DNA of 64,000 nucleotides from Flavobacteriaceae bacterium. Lineage in GTDB: Bacteria; Bacteroidota; Bacteroidia; Flavobacteriales; Flavobacteriaceae. Below, piece after piece: positions 8,131 through 16,339 of the stretch (position 1 is the first letter of the stretch; each line of letters starts with the position of its first letter). Position numbers and translations under genes: made by a program. The notes below the pieces were generated by a model, which searched no databases, was not told the DNA's origin, and worked only from the letters and a program-made list of their open reading frames with translations. The stretch spans positions 1-64,000 of the forward strand of contig PKEA01000071.1 of assembly GCA_002862805.1 (NCBI GenBank), read 5' to 3'.

Positions 8131-8805
8131 GTGGGAAGCAAAAATAAATTAAAGCGATTTAAAGAAAACGAAACATTTGCAAACGTTTTTCAACCAACAA
8201 GAGAAGAAGTAGTGGGAGGAACATTTCCTTTAAAAGGAAAGTGGAGATCAGATTTTTTTAAAAATGACAATCCAGTTGTTTTAGAATTAGGCTGTGGAAA
8301 AGGAGAATATTCTGTTGGCCTGGCTAAATTAAATCCCAACAAAAATTTTATTGGTATCGATATAAAAGGGGCTCGTTTTTGGCGTGGAGCTAAAACGGCT
8401 ATTGAAGACAGCATGAATAATGTTGCCTTTTTGCGAACTCAAATTGAACTTATTGAGCATTGTTTTGCTAAAGATGAGGTTGATGAAATTTGGATTACTT
8501 TCCCAGATCCACAAATAAAATACAAGCGTACTAAGCATAGAATGACAAATGCAGAATTTCTAGAAAACTATAAAAAAGTTTTAAAACCAAACGGATTAAT
8601 GCATTTAAAAACAGATAGTGAATTTATGCACGGATATACTCTTGGTTTGTTACACGGAGCAGGTCATGAAGTTATTTATGCTAATCATAATGTGTATAAA
8701 AATGAAGGTGCACCAAAAGAAGTTACAAGTATTCAAACCTTTTATGAAGGTCAATATTTAGAAATTAACAAAGCAATTACGTATATTCAATTTCGTATTA
8801 AGTAA
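8131..8805 (+). CDS. trmB: tRNA (guanine-N7)-methyltransferase
   Basis: A 224-residue SAM-dependent methyltransferase that makes m7G46 in tRNA. SAM-binding motif I is LELGCGKGEYSVGLA (about residues 51-65) and motif II is FIGIDIKGARFWRGAK. The TrmB signature WITFPDPQIKYKRTKHR is followed by the conserved block FLENYKKVLKPNG, and the C-terminus ends in a beta strand, ITYIQFRIK. The start is GTG at 8131; no ATG lies nearby in frame, and the first residues MGSKNKLKRFKENETF match the usual family N-terminus. Confidence 0.95.
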   Translation: MGSKNKLKRFKENETFANVFQPTREEVVGGTFPLKGKWRSDFFKNDNPVVLELGCGKGEYSVGLAKLNPNKNFIGIDIKGARFWRGAKTAIEDSMNNVAFLRTQIELIEHCFAKDEVDEIWITFPDPQIKYKRTKHRMTNAEFLENYKKVLKPNGLMHLKTDSEFMHGYTLGLLHGAGHEVIYANHNVYKNEGAPKEVTSIQTFYEGQYLEINKAITYIQFRIK

Positions 8806-8860
8806 TAAAAGTTACCTTATAGCAGAAAAGCATCATATAAATTTGTAATAAAACAATGAA

Positions 8861-9487
8861 ATGGGATTAATAGCAGATTTTATAGCAGGATATTTAGTGG
8901 CTTTTGCAGGTTTTTTTGCGCCTGGAATGCTAAATGTTTTAGCGGCTAAAATAAGTATTACCGAAAGTAAAAGAGCGGCATTATTATTTATTTTCGGGAC
9001 TCTAACAATTGTTTTGTTGCAAGCTTTTACGGGTGTTTATTTCGCTAAATTTTTAGATAGTCATCCTAGTGTTAGTGATACTTTAAAGAAATTTGGTACT
9101 GTAATTTTTGTAATTCTTACAATTGCTTTTTTACTTAAAGGTTTTCAAACCAAAAAACCTAAGAAAGAGATTGAGATAAAATCAAAACAGAATCGTTATG
9201 TTTACGGACTTATGATGGGGAGTTTTAATATGTTTGCAATTCCATTTTTTGCCATTTCTAGTTTAACTTTAGCGTCAAAAGATCTTTTTGATTTTTCATT
9301 AACTTCAATAATTGTATTTTCAATTGCAGCTGTTTTAGGAACATTTACTATTTTCTACAGCTATGCCGTTTTTTTTAAAAAGATAGAAAATAAAGTAGAT
9401 GTTTTGATTAATAATATTTATTTTATTCTAGCGGGTTTTACGGGTTTTGTGGCAATTATTTCTATTTACAAAATGATCAACGCTTAA
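8861..9487 (+). CDS. LysE-type transporter family membrane protein
   Basis: A 208-residue protein with about six hydrophobic spans. The N-terminal FAGFFAPGMLNVLAAKISI fits the LysE/RhtB family pattern of a proline-glycine-rich first helix followed by a small-residue loop. Such proteins usually export amino acids or related small molecules; the substrate is not predictable here. The stop is 3 bp before the TTG start of the alkyltransferase-like gene, so the two are likely co-transcribed, though no functional link is evident. Confidence 0.75.
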   Translation: MGLIADFIAGYLVAFAGFFAPGMLNVLAAKISITESKRAALLFIFGTLTIVLLQAFTGVYFAKFLDSHPSVSDTLKKFGTVIFVILTIAFLLKGFQTKKPKKEIEIKSKQNRYVYGLMMGSFNMFAIPFFAISSLTLASKDLFDFSLTSIIVFSIAAVLGTFTIFYSYAVFFKKIENKVDVLINNIYFILAGFTGFVAIISIYKMINA

Positions 9488-9490
9488 CGA

Positions 9491-9832
9491 TTGATAAAAA
9501 AGAACCCAAATAACGAAAATTTCTTCGAACGTGTTTACGAAATTGCACGTCAAATTCCTTACGGAAAAGTCACTTCTTATGGTACAATTGCAAAAGCATT
9601 AGGTGCTGCTCGTTCTGCAAGAATGGTAGGTTGGGCAATGAATGCTTCGCATAATAGGGAAGATGTTCCTGCGCACAGAGTCGTAAATCGACTAGGTCTT
9701 TTGTCTGGAAAGCACCATTTTGATGGAACAAATTTAATGCAACAATTATTAGAATCTGAAGGTGTAGAAGTGGTTGATAACCAAATTGTCGATTTCCAAA
9801 AATATTATTGGGAGCCAGATATTAATTCTTAG
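9491..9832 (+). CDS. alkyltransferase-like protein (MGMT family without catalytic cysteine)
   Basis: A 113-residue DNA-binding domain of the O6-alkylguanine methyltransferase family. The helix-turn-helix part is present (IPYGKVTSYGTIAKALG, then ARMVGWAMN with the arginine-finger region). Where active enzymes have PCHR, this protein has PAHRVVNRLG, so it cannot transfer alkyl groups. Known ATL proteins of this kind flip and flag alkylated guanines for nucleotide excision repair. The start must be TTG at 9491, because the next in-frame ATG lies inside the conserved domain. It follows a LysE-type gene by 3 bp. Confidence 0.88.
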   Translation: MIKKNPNNENFFERVYEIARQIPYGKVTSYGTIAKALGAARSARMVGWAMNASHNREDVPAHRVVNRLGLLSGKHHFDGTNLMQQLLESEGVEVVDNQIVDFQKYYWEPDINS

Positions 9833-9907
9833 GAACCTGACTTATAAGGATGTAATTTTTACAAAACTTTACAACTTGTAACTTTATTACATTACAACTA
9901 TATTCTT

Positions 9908-9915
9908 TATCTTTG
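9908..9915 (+). promoter_or_regulatory. -7 element upstream of the mrp-nifU operon
   Basis: TATCTTTG is a full match to TAnnTTTG and is followed by GCAATC, a frequent start-site context in this window. It lies 52 bases upstream of ATG 9968. No well-spaced TTTG was found for the -33 position. Confidence 0.45.
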
Positions 9916-9967
9916 CAATCTTAAATCAGTTTAAATAAAGTTAATACAACTTTCAAGTTATAGATAT

Positions 9968-11110
9968 ATGAAGTTAGATAGAAAAGAAATATTAAAGGCA
10001 TTAGAAACTATTTCTGTTGCTGGAGAAGGAAAAAATATGGTCGAAAGTGGTGCGGTTCAAAACGTAATCACTTTTGGAGATGAAGTAGTAGTAGATCTTA
10101 CATTGGCAACACCTGCTTTGCATATTAAAAAAAGAGCTGAAGTTGATATTATGAAAGTAATACATGAAAAAGTGTATGAAAAAGCAAAAGTAAAAGTAAA
10201 TATAAAAATTGAAGCTCCAGAAAAACCAGAAATTCCAAATCAAATTAAAGGGAAAGCAATTCCTGGAATAAGTAATATTATTGCTGTTTCTTCAGGTAAA
10301 GGTGGAGTTGGAAAGTCTACAGTTACTGCAAACTTGGCAGTTACTTTGGCAAATATGGGTTTCAAAGTTGGTGTTTTAGATGCTGATATTTACGGGCCAT
10401 CAATGCCAATAATGTTTGATGTTGAGCAAGCAAAGCCAACATCGGTAGAAATTGATGGAAAATCAAAAATGCAACCGGTTCAAAGTTATGGTGTAGAAAT
10501 TCTTTCTATAGGATTTTTCACAAAACCAGACCAAGCGGTTATTTGGCGTGGACCAATGGCTGCAAAGGCTTTAAATCAAATGATTTTTGATGCCAATTGG
10601 GGTGAAATTGATTTTATGTTAATAGATTTGCCACCAGGAACAGGAGATATTCATCTTTCAATTATGCAATCGTTACCTATTACAGGAGCTGTAGTTGTAA
10701 GTACACCTCAAGCGGTTGCCTTGGCAGATGCTAAAAAAGGTGTTGCCATGTTTGCTAATGAAAGTATCAATGTTCCGGTTTTAGGAATTATTGAAAACAT
10801 GTCTTATTTTACACCAGAAGAATTACCGAATAATAAATATTATATCTTTGGAAAAGAAGGCGCACGCAATTTAGCACAAGATTTAGAAGTTCCGTTTTTA
10901 GGAGAAATTCCATTAGTTCAAAGTATTCGTGAAGCAGGAGACTATGGTCGTCCAGCAGCTTTACAAACAGCTTCACCAATTGAAAGAGCTTTTGAAGAAT
11001 TAGCAAGAAACGTTGTTGCCGAAACGGTAAGTAGAAATGAAACATTACCACCATCTGAAGCAATAAAAATAACAACAATGGCAGGTTGCTCTGCGGTTAA
11101 AGGAAAATAA
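9968..11110 (+). CDS. Mrp/NBP35-family P-loop ATPase, iron-sulfur carrier
   Basis: A 380-residue protein, also called ApbC. An N-terminal DUF59/MIP18-like domain (1-85) is followed by a deviant Walker A motif SSGKGGVGKST (109-118), the DADIYGPSMP switch and LIDLPPGTGD. It would deliver Fe-S clusters to apoproteins. The usual C-terminal CxxC cluster site is not present at the expected place: the motif reads ENMSYFTPEELPNNKYYIFG, with prolines and no cysteines. I recall this as common in Bacteroidota Mrp. The nifU-domain gene begins one base after the stop, supporting an Fe-S assembly role. Confidence 0.92.
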   Translation: MKLDRKEILKALETISVAGEGKNMVESGAVQNVITFGDEVVVDLTLATPALHIKKRAEVDIMKVIHEKVYEKAKVKVNIKIEAPEKPEIPNQIKGKAIPGISNIIAVSSGKGGVGKSTVTANLAVTLANMGFKVGVLDADIYGPSMPIMFDVEQAKPTSVEIDGKSKMQPVQSYGVEILSIGFFTKPDQAVIWRGPMAAKALNQMIFDANWGEIDFMLIDLPPGTGDIHLSIMQSLPITGAVVVSTPQAVALADAKKGVAMFANESINVPVLGIIENMSYFTPEELPNNKYYIFGKEGARNLAQDLEVPFLGEIPLVQSIREAGDYGRPAALQTASPIERAFEELARNVVAETVSRNETLPPSEAIKITTMAGCSAVKGK

Positions 11111-11111
11111 G

Positions 11112-11351
11112 ATGAATAAAGAAGAAATTGTAATTGGTGTTGAAAAAGCTTTAGATGAAATCCGCCCTTTTTTAAAATCAGATGGTGGAGATATTTCACT
11201 TATTGAAATTATAGACGATAAACACGTAAAAGTTCGTTTAGAAGGTGCTTGTACAAGTTGTAGTTTAAGTATTAGTACTATGAAAGCAGGTGTAGAAACT
11301 ACAATTAAAAAATTTGTTCCTCAAATTGAGACCGTAGAAAATATTGCTTAA
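11112..11351 (+). CDS. NifU C-terminal-domain protein, Fe-S scaffold
   Basis: A 79-residue protein equal to the NifU C-terminal domain alone, as in NfuA-like carriers. It has DEIRPFLKSDGGDISL and the cluster-binding ACTSCSLSISTMK motif with C47 and C50. It binds a 4Fe-4S cluster as a dimer and passes it on. Its gene follows mrp by one base, so both should be translated from one message and act in the same cluster-transfer step. Confidence 0.93.
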   Translation: MNKEEIVIGVEKALDEIRPFLKSDGGDISLIEIIDDKHVKVRLEGACTSCSLSISTMKAGVETTIKKFVPQIETVENIA

Positions 11352-11360
11352 TTTTTTTAG

Positions 11361-11376
11361 TATGACAAAAGTCATA
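11361..11376. promoter_or_regulatory. palindrome upstream of ferredoxin reductase, possible operator
   Basis: TATGAC-AAAA-GTCATA is a perfect six-base inverted repeat with a four-base spacer, the geometry of Crp/Fnr-family sites. A -7-like CAACTTTG lies at 11398-11405, so the palindrome would sit around the -33 region of the reductase promoter. No T-run follows, which argues against a terminator. Confidence 0.35.
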
Positions 11377-11432
11377 TTAAAAAAGAGTAATATTTTACAA
11401 CTTTGCAGCATCAATTTTTCAACTTATAAAAA

Positions 11433-12485
11433 ATGATTGAAACAGATATATTAATAATTGGTGGAGGTCCAACAGGACTTTTTACCGTTTTTGAAGCAGG
11501 ATTATTACAATTAAAATGTCATATTATTGACGCTTTGCCTCAGCCAGGAGGGCAATTAGCTGAATTATATCCAAAAAAACCAATATTTGATATTCCAGGT
11601 TATCCAGAAGTTTTAGCAGGTGATTTGGTAACCAATTTAATGGAACAAATTAAACAATTTAAACCAGGTTTTACGTTGTCACAAACTGCAGAAACTATTG
11701 ATAAATTAGAAGATGGTACTTTTATTGTTACTACAAATAAAGGGGTAAAACATCATGCCAAAGCGGTTGCAATAGCAGGGGGATTAGGTACTTTTTCACC
11801 AAGAAAACCTCAATTAGAAAATATTGAATTCTATGAAGAAAAAGGAGTAGAGTATTTTGTAAAAGATCCTGAATTGTTTAGAGATAAAAAAATCGTTATT
11901 GCTGGTGGAGGAGATTCTGCTTTAGACTGGAGTGTTTTCTTGTCAGATGTTGCTTCTTCAGTTACTTTAGTCCACAGAAGAAACGAATTTAGAGGAGCTT
12001 TAGATTCTGTAGAAAAAGTACAAGAATTAAAAAAATTAGGTAAAATTAACTTAATTACTCCAGCAGAAGTTGTTGCCGTTCATGGTGAAAATCATATTGA
12101 AGCCTTAACATTAGAAAACGAAGGTGTTCAACAAAAAATAGAAACTGATTTCTTTATTCCACTTTTTGGATTGACTCCAAAACTAGGAGCCATTGCCAAT
12201 TGGGGATTAGAAATTGAGAAAAACGCTATCAAAGTAAACAACGCTTTAGATTATCAAACCAACATCGACGGAATTTATGCCATTGGTGATGTAAATACGT
12301 ATCCAGGAAAATTAAAATTGATTCTTTGTGGTTTTCACGAAGCAACGTTAATGTGTCAAAGTGTTTATAATAGAATCAATCCAGGAAAACGTTATGTGTT
12401 AAAATACACAACAGTTTCAGGAGTTGATGGTTTTGATGGAACAAGAAAAGAAGCTGAAAAAGCAGTGGTTAAATCAATCGACTAA
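11433..12485 (+). CDS. ferredoxin--NADP+ reductase, thioredoxin-reductase-like type
   Basis: A 350-residue flavoprotein. The FAD-binding GGGPTGLFTVFEAGLLQ is at the N-terminus, and the NAD(P)-binding GGGDSALDW loop with VTLVHRRNEFRG is in the middle (about 160-190). The C-terminal FAD signature is GIYAIGDVNTYPGK. There is no CxxC redox pair, so it is not a thioredoxin reductase but fits the YumC-type ferredoxin/flavodoxin reductase group. A 2Fe-2S ferredoxin gene overlaps its stop by one base, which identifies the likely redox partner. Confidence 0.9.
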   Translation: MIETDILIIGGGPTGLFTVFEAGLLQLKCHIIDALPQPGGQLAELYPKKPIFDIPGYPEVLAGDLVTNLMEQIKQFKPGFTLSQTAETIDKLEDGTFIVTTNKGVKHHAKAVAIAGGLGTFSPRKPQLENIEFYEEKGVEYFVKDPELFRDKKIVIAGGGDSALDWSVFLSDVASSVTLVHRRNEFRGALDSVEKVQELKKLGKINLITPAEVVAVHGENHIEALTLENEGVQQKIETDFFIPLFGLTPKLGAIANWGLEIEKNAIKVNNALDYQTNIDGIYAIGDVNTYPGKLKLILCGFHEATLMCQSVYNRINPGKRYVLKYTTVSGVDGFDGTRKEAEKAVVKSID

Positions 12486-12814
12486 TGACTGACGTTACAA
12501 TATTTATCACCGATAGAAATGGAGTTAAACATGAGGTTTTAGCACCAACAGACATGAACATGAATGTTATGGAACTAATTCGCTCTTATGAATTAGCAGA
12601 AGAAGGAACAGTAGGTGTTTGCGGTGGAATGGCTATGTGTGCCTCATGTCAATGTTATGTTTTGAATGATGTTTTAAAAACAGAACGCAATGATGATGAA
12701 GAAGCAATGCTGTCAGAAGCTTATCATGTAAAAGAGAATAGTAGGTTAGGTTGCCAAATTCATATTGATGAAAATCTTGACGGTCTCGAAATTGAAATTG
12801 CACCAGAACAATAA
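12485..12814 (+). CDS. adrenodoxin-type 2Fe-2S ferredoxin
   Basis: A 109-residue ferredoxin with cluster ligands C46, C52 and C55 in VCGGMAMCASCQCYV and the fourth ligand C90 in SRLGCQIH. The spacing is that of ISC/adrenodoxin-type ferredoxins, and the acidic helix DDEEAMLSEAY is the usual partner-docking surface. The start codon overlaps the reductase stop (TAATG), so electrons probably pass from NADPH through that reductase to this protein. Likely acceptors, such as Fe-S assembly or an oxygenase, are not encoded here. Confidence 0.93.
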   Translation: MTDVTIFITDRNGVKHEVLAPTDMNMNVMELIRSYELAEEGTVGVCGGMAMCASCQCYVLNDVLKTERNDDEEAMLSEAYHVKENSRLGCQIHIDENLDGLEIEIAPEQ

Positions 12815-12820
12815 AAACAA

Positions 12821-12850
12821 AAAAGCGAGATGAATTCATCTCGCTTTTTT
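12821..12850. terminator. bidirectional intrinsic terminator
   Basis: A long perfect palindrome, AAAAGCGAGATGAA mirrored around GAATTC, has A-runs on the left and T-runs on the right. It separates the convergent ferredoxin and small-protein genes and can serve both. Confidence 0.9.
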
Positions 12851-13198
12851 TTAGTTTAAATGTATTGGGTAATCTATATCAGTCATAGAAAGATATTCCT
12901 TAGGCTTTGTAATATCTAGTAAAACCAAAAGTTCAAAAACTTCAAATCGTTCCAACAAGATCATAAAGTTAGTTTGCAAAGTGGGTATCGGAATCTTCTT
13001 TTTGTAAATAGAGTTTTCATATTCTTTTTCCCAATAATCACAATCAATATTTTTTAAATACATAAACAAACTATCTAATTCTTCAGGGGTTAGATTGAAG
13101 TTTAAATTTTTATAAGAAAGTTGATAGGCTTTTAATTTGGCACAATATACCAAAAAACCATTTCTATTTTTCGTTAAGTATTTAAAATGATTACACAT
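12851..13198 (-). CDS. small conserved Bacteroidota protein (possibly DUF6686)
   Basis: A 115-residue soluble protein starting MCNHFKYLTKNRNGFLVYC. It has no signal peptide and contains LNFNLTPEELDSLFMYL, DYWEKEYENS and IPIPTLQTNFMILL. I associate this pattern with a small family found mainly in Bacteroidota, tentatively DUF6686, but the family name is from memory. It starts 5 bp after the DUF6607 gene stop and is probably co-transcribed with it, linking it to the haem/iron locus. No function can be read from the sequence. Confidence 0.7.
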   Translation of the reverse strand: MCNHFKYLTKNRNGFLVYCAKLKAYQLSYKNLNFNLTPEELDSLFMYLKNIDCDYWEKEYENSIYKKKIPIPTLQTNFMILLERFEVFELLVLLDITKPKEYLSMTDIDYPIHLN

Positions 13199-13203
13199 GA
13201 TTT

Positions 13204-14094
13204 TTATTTTACAAATGAATCGATAATTTTATCGGTTTCTGCTTTACTTGCTGTTGGTTTTAAGTCAAATAAGTGCATAAATAAAGGCTTTTTATCTACA
13301 CTACTTTCTAAATTAATGTCTTTGTCAGCATCAAATACTGATTGCCATTTGGTTCTTACATTTTTCCAAAGTGCTCCATTTTCTTTCCACCAGTTTTGAG
13401 CAGCTTTACATTTAGAATCTTCAACTTTTACATATAAATCTAATCCTTTTTCTTGAGCTAATTCAGTGTCATTTCCCTTGTCATCACGAACTAATTTTCT
13501 GTTGTCTTGTTCGTGTAACCAACCATAATCCGTTATTTCATGAATGTTTCTTCTTTCCATAACATTATAGTCATTTCTTATGGTGTGTTCTCTTCTTGGT
13601 AAAGGAGCATCGGTAACATTCATCCAATAATCTTTTCCATCTTTATGAATCCAAGTTCCTGTTCCTTCATATCTTGGACTATCATCCACTTGATATACTT
13701 TTTGTGTCCATTGTCCTTTCACATCTTTAGGATTTAATTTTTCATACTTCCAAGTTTTGTCTTTAAAGAACTGATAAAATTCTTTGTTTTCAAACATCCA
13801 ATCTTGTCTCCAATGTTTAATAATCATTTCATCATTTACAATTAATAAATGCTGTAAAACCAATTTATTTGGTGAATCCTCTACTAGTTCAACCCATTCT
13901 AAAGCATGGTCTTTTTTTGTCGGTGAAGCTTTGTAAGTTGAGTCTTTGGTAGTTTGAAAAGTTTCCGTAAAATTAAATTCTACTTCATAACAACCACACA
14001 TTTTTTTAATAGACGTAATGTCTTTTTGTTTGTCTTGTGCGTAACCAGCAGATAATGAAATTGTTGCTAATAAAAGAGCAAATGTTTTTTTCAT
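13204..14094 (-). CDS. DUF6607-family secreted protein of the haem/iron uptake locus
   Basis: A 296-residue protein with a clear signal peptide (MKKTFALLLATISLSAGYAQ). The mature N-terminus MCGCYEVEFNFTETFQ, followed by many Trp and Asp residues (WRQDWMF, GTWIHKDGKDYWMNVTDAPLPRRE), is what I recall for DUF6607. It is divergently transcribed from a TonB receptor and HmuY gene, with 113 bp between the starts and a shared TTTAGAAT motif. A periplasmic or surface role in haem/iron handling is inferred from position only. Confidence 0.72.
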   Translation of the reverse strand: MKKTFALLLATISLSAGYAQDKQKDITSIKKMCGCYEVEFNFTETFQTTKDSTYKASPTKKDHALEWVELVEDSPNKLVLQHLLIVNDEMIIKHWRQDWMFENKEFYQFFKDKTWKYEKLNPKDVKGQWTQKVYQVDDSPRYEGTGTWIHKDGKDYWMNVTDAPLPRREHTIRNDYNVMERRNIHEITDYGWLHEQDNRKLVRDDKGNDTELAQEKGLDLYVKVEDSKCKAAQNWWKENGALWKNVRTKWQSVFDADKDINLESSVDKKPLFMHLFDLKPTASKAETDKIIDSFVK

Positions 14095-14142
14095 GATATT
14101 GTTTTTAGTTTAAATATTTCTGGTACAAAAATATTAAATTAA

Positions 14143-14174
14143 TTTAGAATAAATAAAAATAACATATATATTTG
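14143..14174 (+). promoter_or_regulatory. promoter of the haem receptor operon with overlapping TTTAGAAT motif
   Basis: TATATTTG (14167-14174) is a perfect -7 box; 20 bases upstream, TTTAG (14143) occupies the -33 position as part of TTTAGAAT (14143-14150). The reverse complement ATTCTAAA occurs at 14198-14205, just before ATG 14208. The pair may be half sites for an iron-responsive repressor; that is inference. Confidence 0.5.
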
Positions 14175-14207
14175 CACAAATAAATTTATTAAGACCAATT
14201 CTAAATA

Positions 14208-16319
14208 ATGAAAAATTTACTGTTTCTTTTCTTTTTCATCACTTTTTCAAACTTAATTTTTTCTCAAGAAATAAATGTTGATTCCTTAAAAATTAACCAG
14301 TTAAACGAAGTGGTTTTAACAGCTCAGATTGAACCTCAATCTTTAAAAAAATCAGTTCATAATGTAAAGGTTATTTCAGCAGAAGATATAGCAAACTTAG
14401 GAGCAAATAATTTAGGCGATATTTTAAATCAATACATAAACATAACCGTAAGACCAAGTAGTAGTTCTGGTAAATCAACCGTCTCTATGTTTGGTTTAGA
14501 TGGTGGATATTTTAAAATTTTGGTGGATAACGTGCCTTTAGTAAACGAAAATGGATTAGGAAATAACACTGATTTATCCCAAATTAACTTAAATGACATT
14601 GAGCAAATTGAAATTATTGAAGGTTCAATGGGCGTTACACATGGAGCAAATGCTGTTTCTGGAGTTTTAAATATCATTACAAAAAAATCTACTAAAGAAA
14701 AATGGAACATAACTGCAACGGTTCAAGAAGAAACGGTTGGAAAAGAATTTGCTCTTTTTGAGGAAGGAAGACATATTCAAAACCTGAAAATTTCTCACAA
14801 TATAAACGACAATTGGTTTGTGAATTTGGGTTCTAATAGAAATGATTTCAAAGGTTTTTTAGGAGACAGAAACGGAAAAGACTACACTATTAACGATGGA
14901 ACTCGTGGGTATAATTGGTTGCCAAAAGAACAATGGCAAAACAATGCGTTACTATCGTATAAAAAAAATCAATTTAGAGTATTTTACAAATTTGAATGGC
15001 TTGATGAAGTAATAGATTTTTATGGTTCTGCCGCACAATCGGGTTTTAATACGCAATATGGTTCTTATAAGTATGGCGATGATGAAAGGTATTATTCCAC
15101 AAGATTTTACCATCATTTAAATGCTGTAGGAAAACTTTATAATCAACTAAATTATAACATTTCCTTTTCGCATCAGTATCAAAAAAGAGAAGTTGAAGCT
15201 TATCGATATAATATTTCTGATGATGTTGAATTAAATAATTCCAAACAAAAAGACCAATCGATGGAAGTTTTCTATTCTATTGGAACGTTAAGTAACTTTT
15301 TTAAAACCAAAAAAGTTGATTTTCAATTAGGTTATGAAGCTGTAAAAAATAATGGGTTTGCAATTGTTGACGAAGAAGATAATCAGAAAAAAAACGTTTA
15401 TAAAAACATTGATAATATAGATTTTTTTGCCATTTCTGAAATCAACGTATCAGAATCATTTTCTGTTAGACCTGGAGCAAGATATTCTTTTCAATCTTTA
15501 TTCGAAAATCAATATGCGATTTCGTTAGGAAACCGATTATTACTTCCTAAAAGATATGAAGTTAGAGCTTCAATTGGAAAATCATATAGAACACCAACGT
15601 TTAATGAACTTTATACTCAAATTATTTTTGACGGACATTATTTTGTGGGGAACGAAGATTTAATTCCAGAAACCAGTACTTCTTATGAAGCAAGCATAAA
15701 AAAACGATTTGATTTAACTCAAAAAGTAGACTTAAAATCAAATTTTAATGTGAGTTATCTAAATGTTGATGATAGAATTACAAGTGCTTTAACAGGTTTT
15801 GAAGGAGCAACTCCTATTTATGAATACATCAACATCAGTAAGTTTAAAAGTATAAATTTTGCCTTATCCAATGCTATTCAATCTGAAAATTGGAAGTTTT
15901 CTTTAGGTGGTTCTTTAACAGGAATCTCAAGAACAATAGAAAATTTAGAATTCGTGTCAGATGATGAATTTTTATACAATTTTAATCTGAATTCAAGCAT
16001 TTCATATACAGTTCCTAAATGGAAAACTACCTTTTCAACTTACTATAAATTCACAGGAAAAACGCAACAGTATTTATCGACTACTGATGGCTATGTTTTG
16101 TCAGAAATTGAACCTTATAGTTGGTTAGATGCATCGACAAGAAAACTATTTTATAACGATAGAATAGAACTTACTATTGGAGCTAGAAATCTTTTAGACA
16201 TAAATAACGTAAACCAATCCAACCTAAATCAAGGAGCTGGACATGCTGTTTCTTCTCAAGTTTTATTGGCCTACGGAAGAAGTTATTTTTTAAAATTAAC
16301 CTATAATTTAAATTTTTAA
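14208..16319 (+). CDS. TonB-dependent receptor, probable haem receptor (HmuR-like)
   Basis: A 703-residue outer-membrane receptor. A signal peptide (1-20, ending FSNLIFSQ) is followed by a TonB-box-like stretch NEVVLTAQ, a plug domain (about 40-160: ISAEDIANLGANNLGD, IEIIEGSMGVTHGANAVSGVLNIITKKS) and a barrel with SIGKSYRTPTFNELYT, ending FLKLTYNLNF. There is no CarboxypepD domain. An HmuY-family lipoprotein gene follows after 20 bp, which is why haem is the favoured ligand. The receptor itself does not show a diagnostic haem motif that I can point to with certainty. Confidence 0.85.
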   Translation: MKNLLFLFFFITFSNLIFSQEINVDSLKINQLNEVVLTAQIEPQSLKKSVHNVKVISAEDIANLGANNLGDILNQYINITVRPSSSSGKSTVSMFGLDGGYFKILVDNVPLVNENGLGNNTDLSQINLNDIEQIEIIEGSMGVTHGANAVSGVLNIITKKSTKEKWNITATVQEETVGKEFALFEEGRHIQNLKISHNINDNWFVNLGSNRNDFKGFLGDRNGKDYTINDGTRGYNWLPKEQWQNNALLSYKKNQFRVFYKFEWLDEVIDFYGSAAQSGFNTQYGSYKYGDDERYYSTRFYHHLNAVGKLYNQLNYNISFSHQYQKREVEAYRYNISDDVELNNSKQKDQSMEVFYSIGTLSNFFKTKKVDFQLGYEAVKNNGFAIVDEEDNQKKNVYKNIDNIDFFAISEINVSESFSVRPGARYSFQSLFENQYAISLGNRLLLPKRYEVRASIGKSYRTPTFNELYTQIIFDGHYFVGNEDLIPETSTSYEASIKKRFDLTQKVDLKSNFNVSYLNVDDRITSALTGFEGATPIYEYINISKFKSINFALSNAIQSENWKFSLGGSLTGISRTIENLEFVSDDEFLYNFNLNSSISYTVPKWKTTFSTYYKFTGKTQQYLSTTDGYVLSEIEPYSWLDASTRKLFYNDRIELTIGARNLLDINNVNQSNLNQGAGHAVSSQVLLAYGRSYFLKLTYNLNF

Positions 16320-16339
16320 TAACCATAAATATAATAATC

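Noticed and set aside
14143-14205. Calling TTTAGAAT/ATTCTAAA a Fur box
   Set aside because: The halves are about 50 bp apart and do not form the usual contiguous Fur palindrome, so only a generic regulatory motif is stated.
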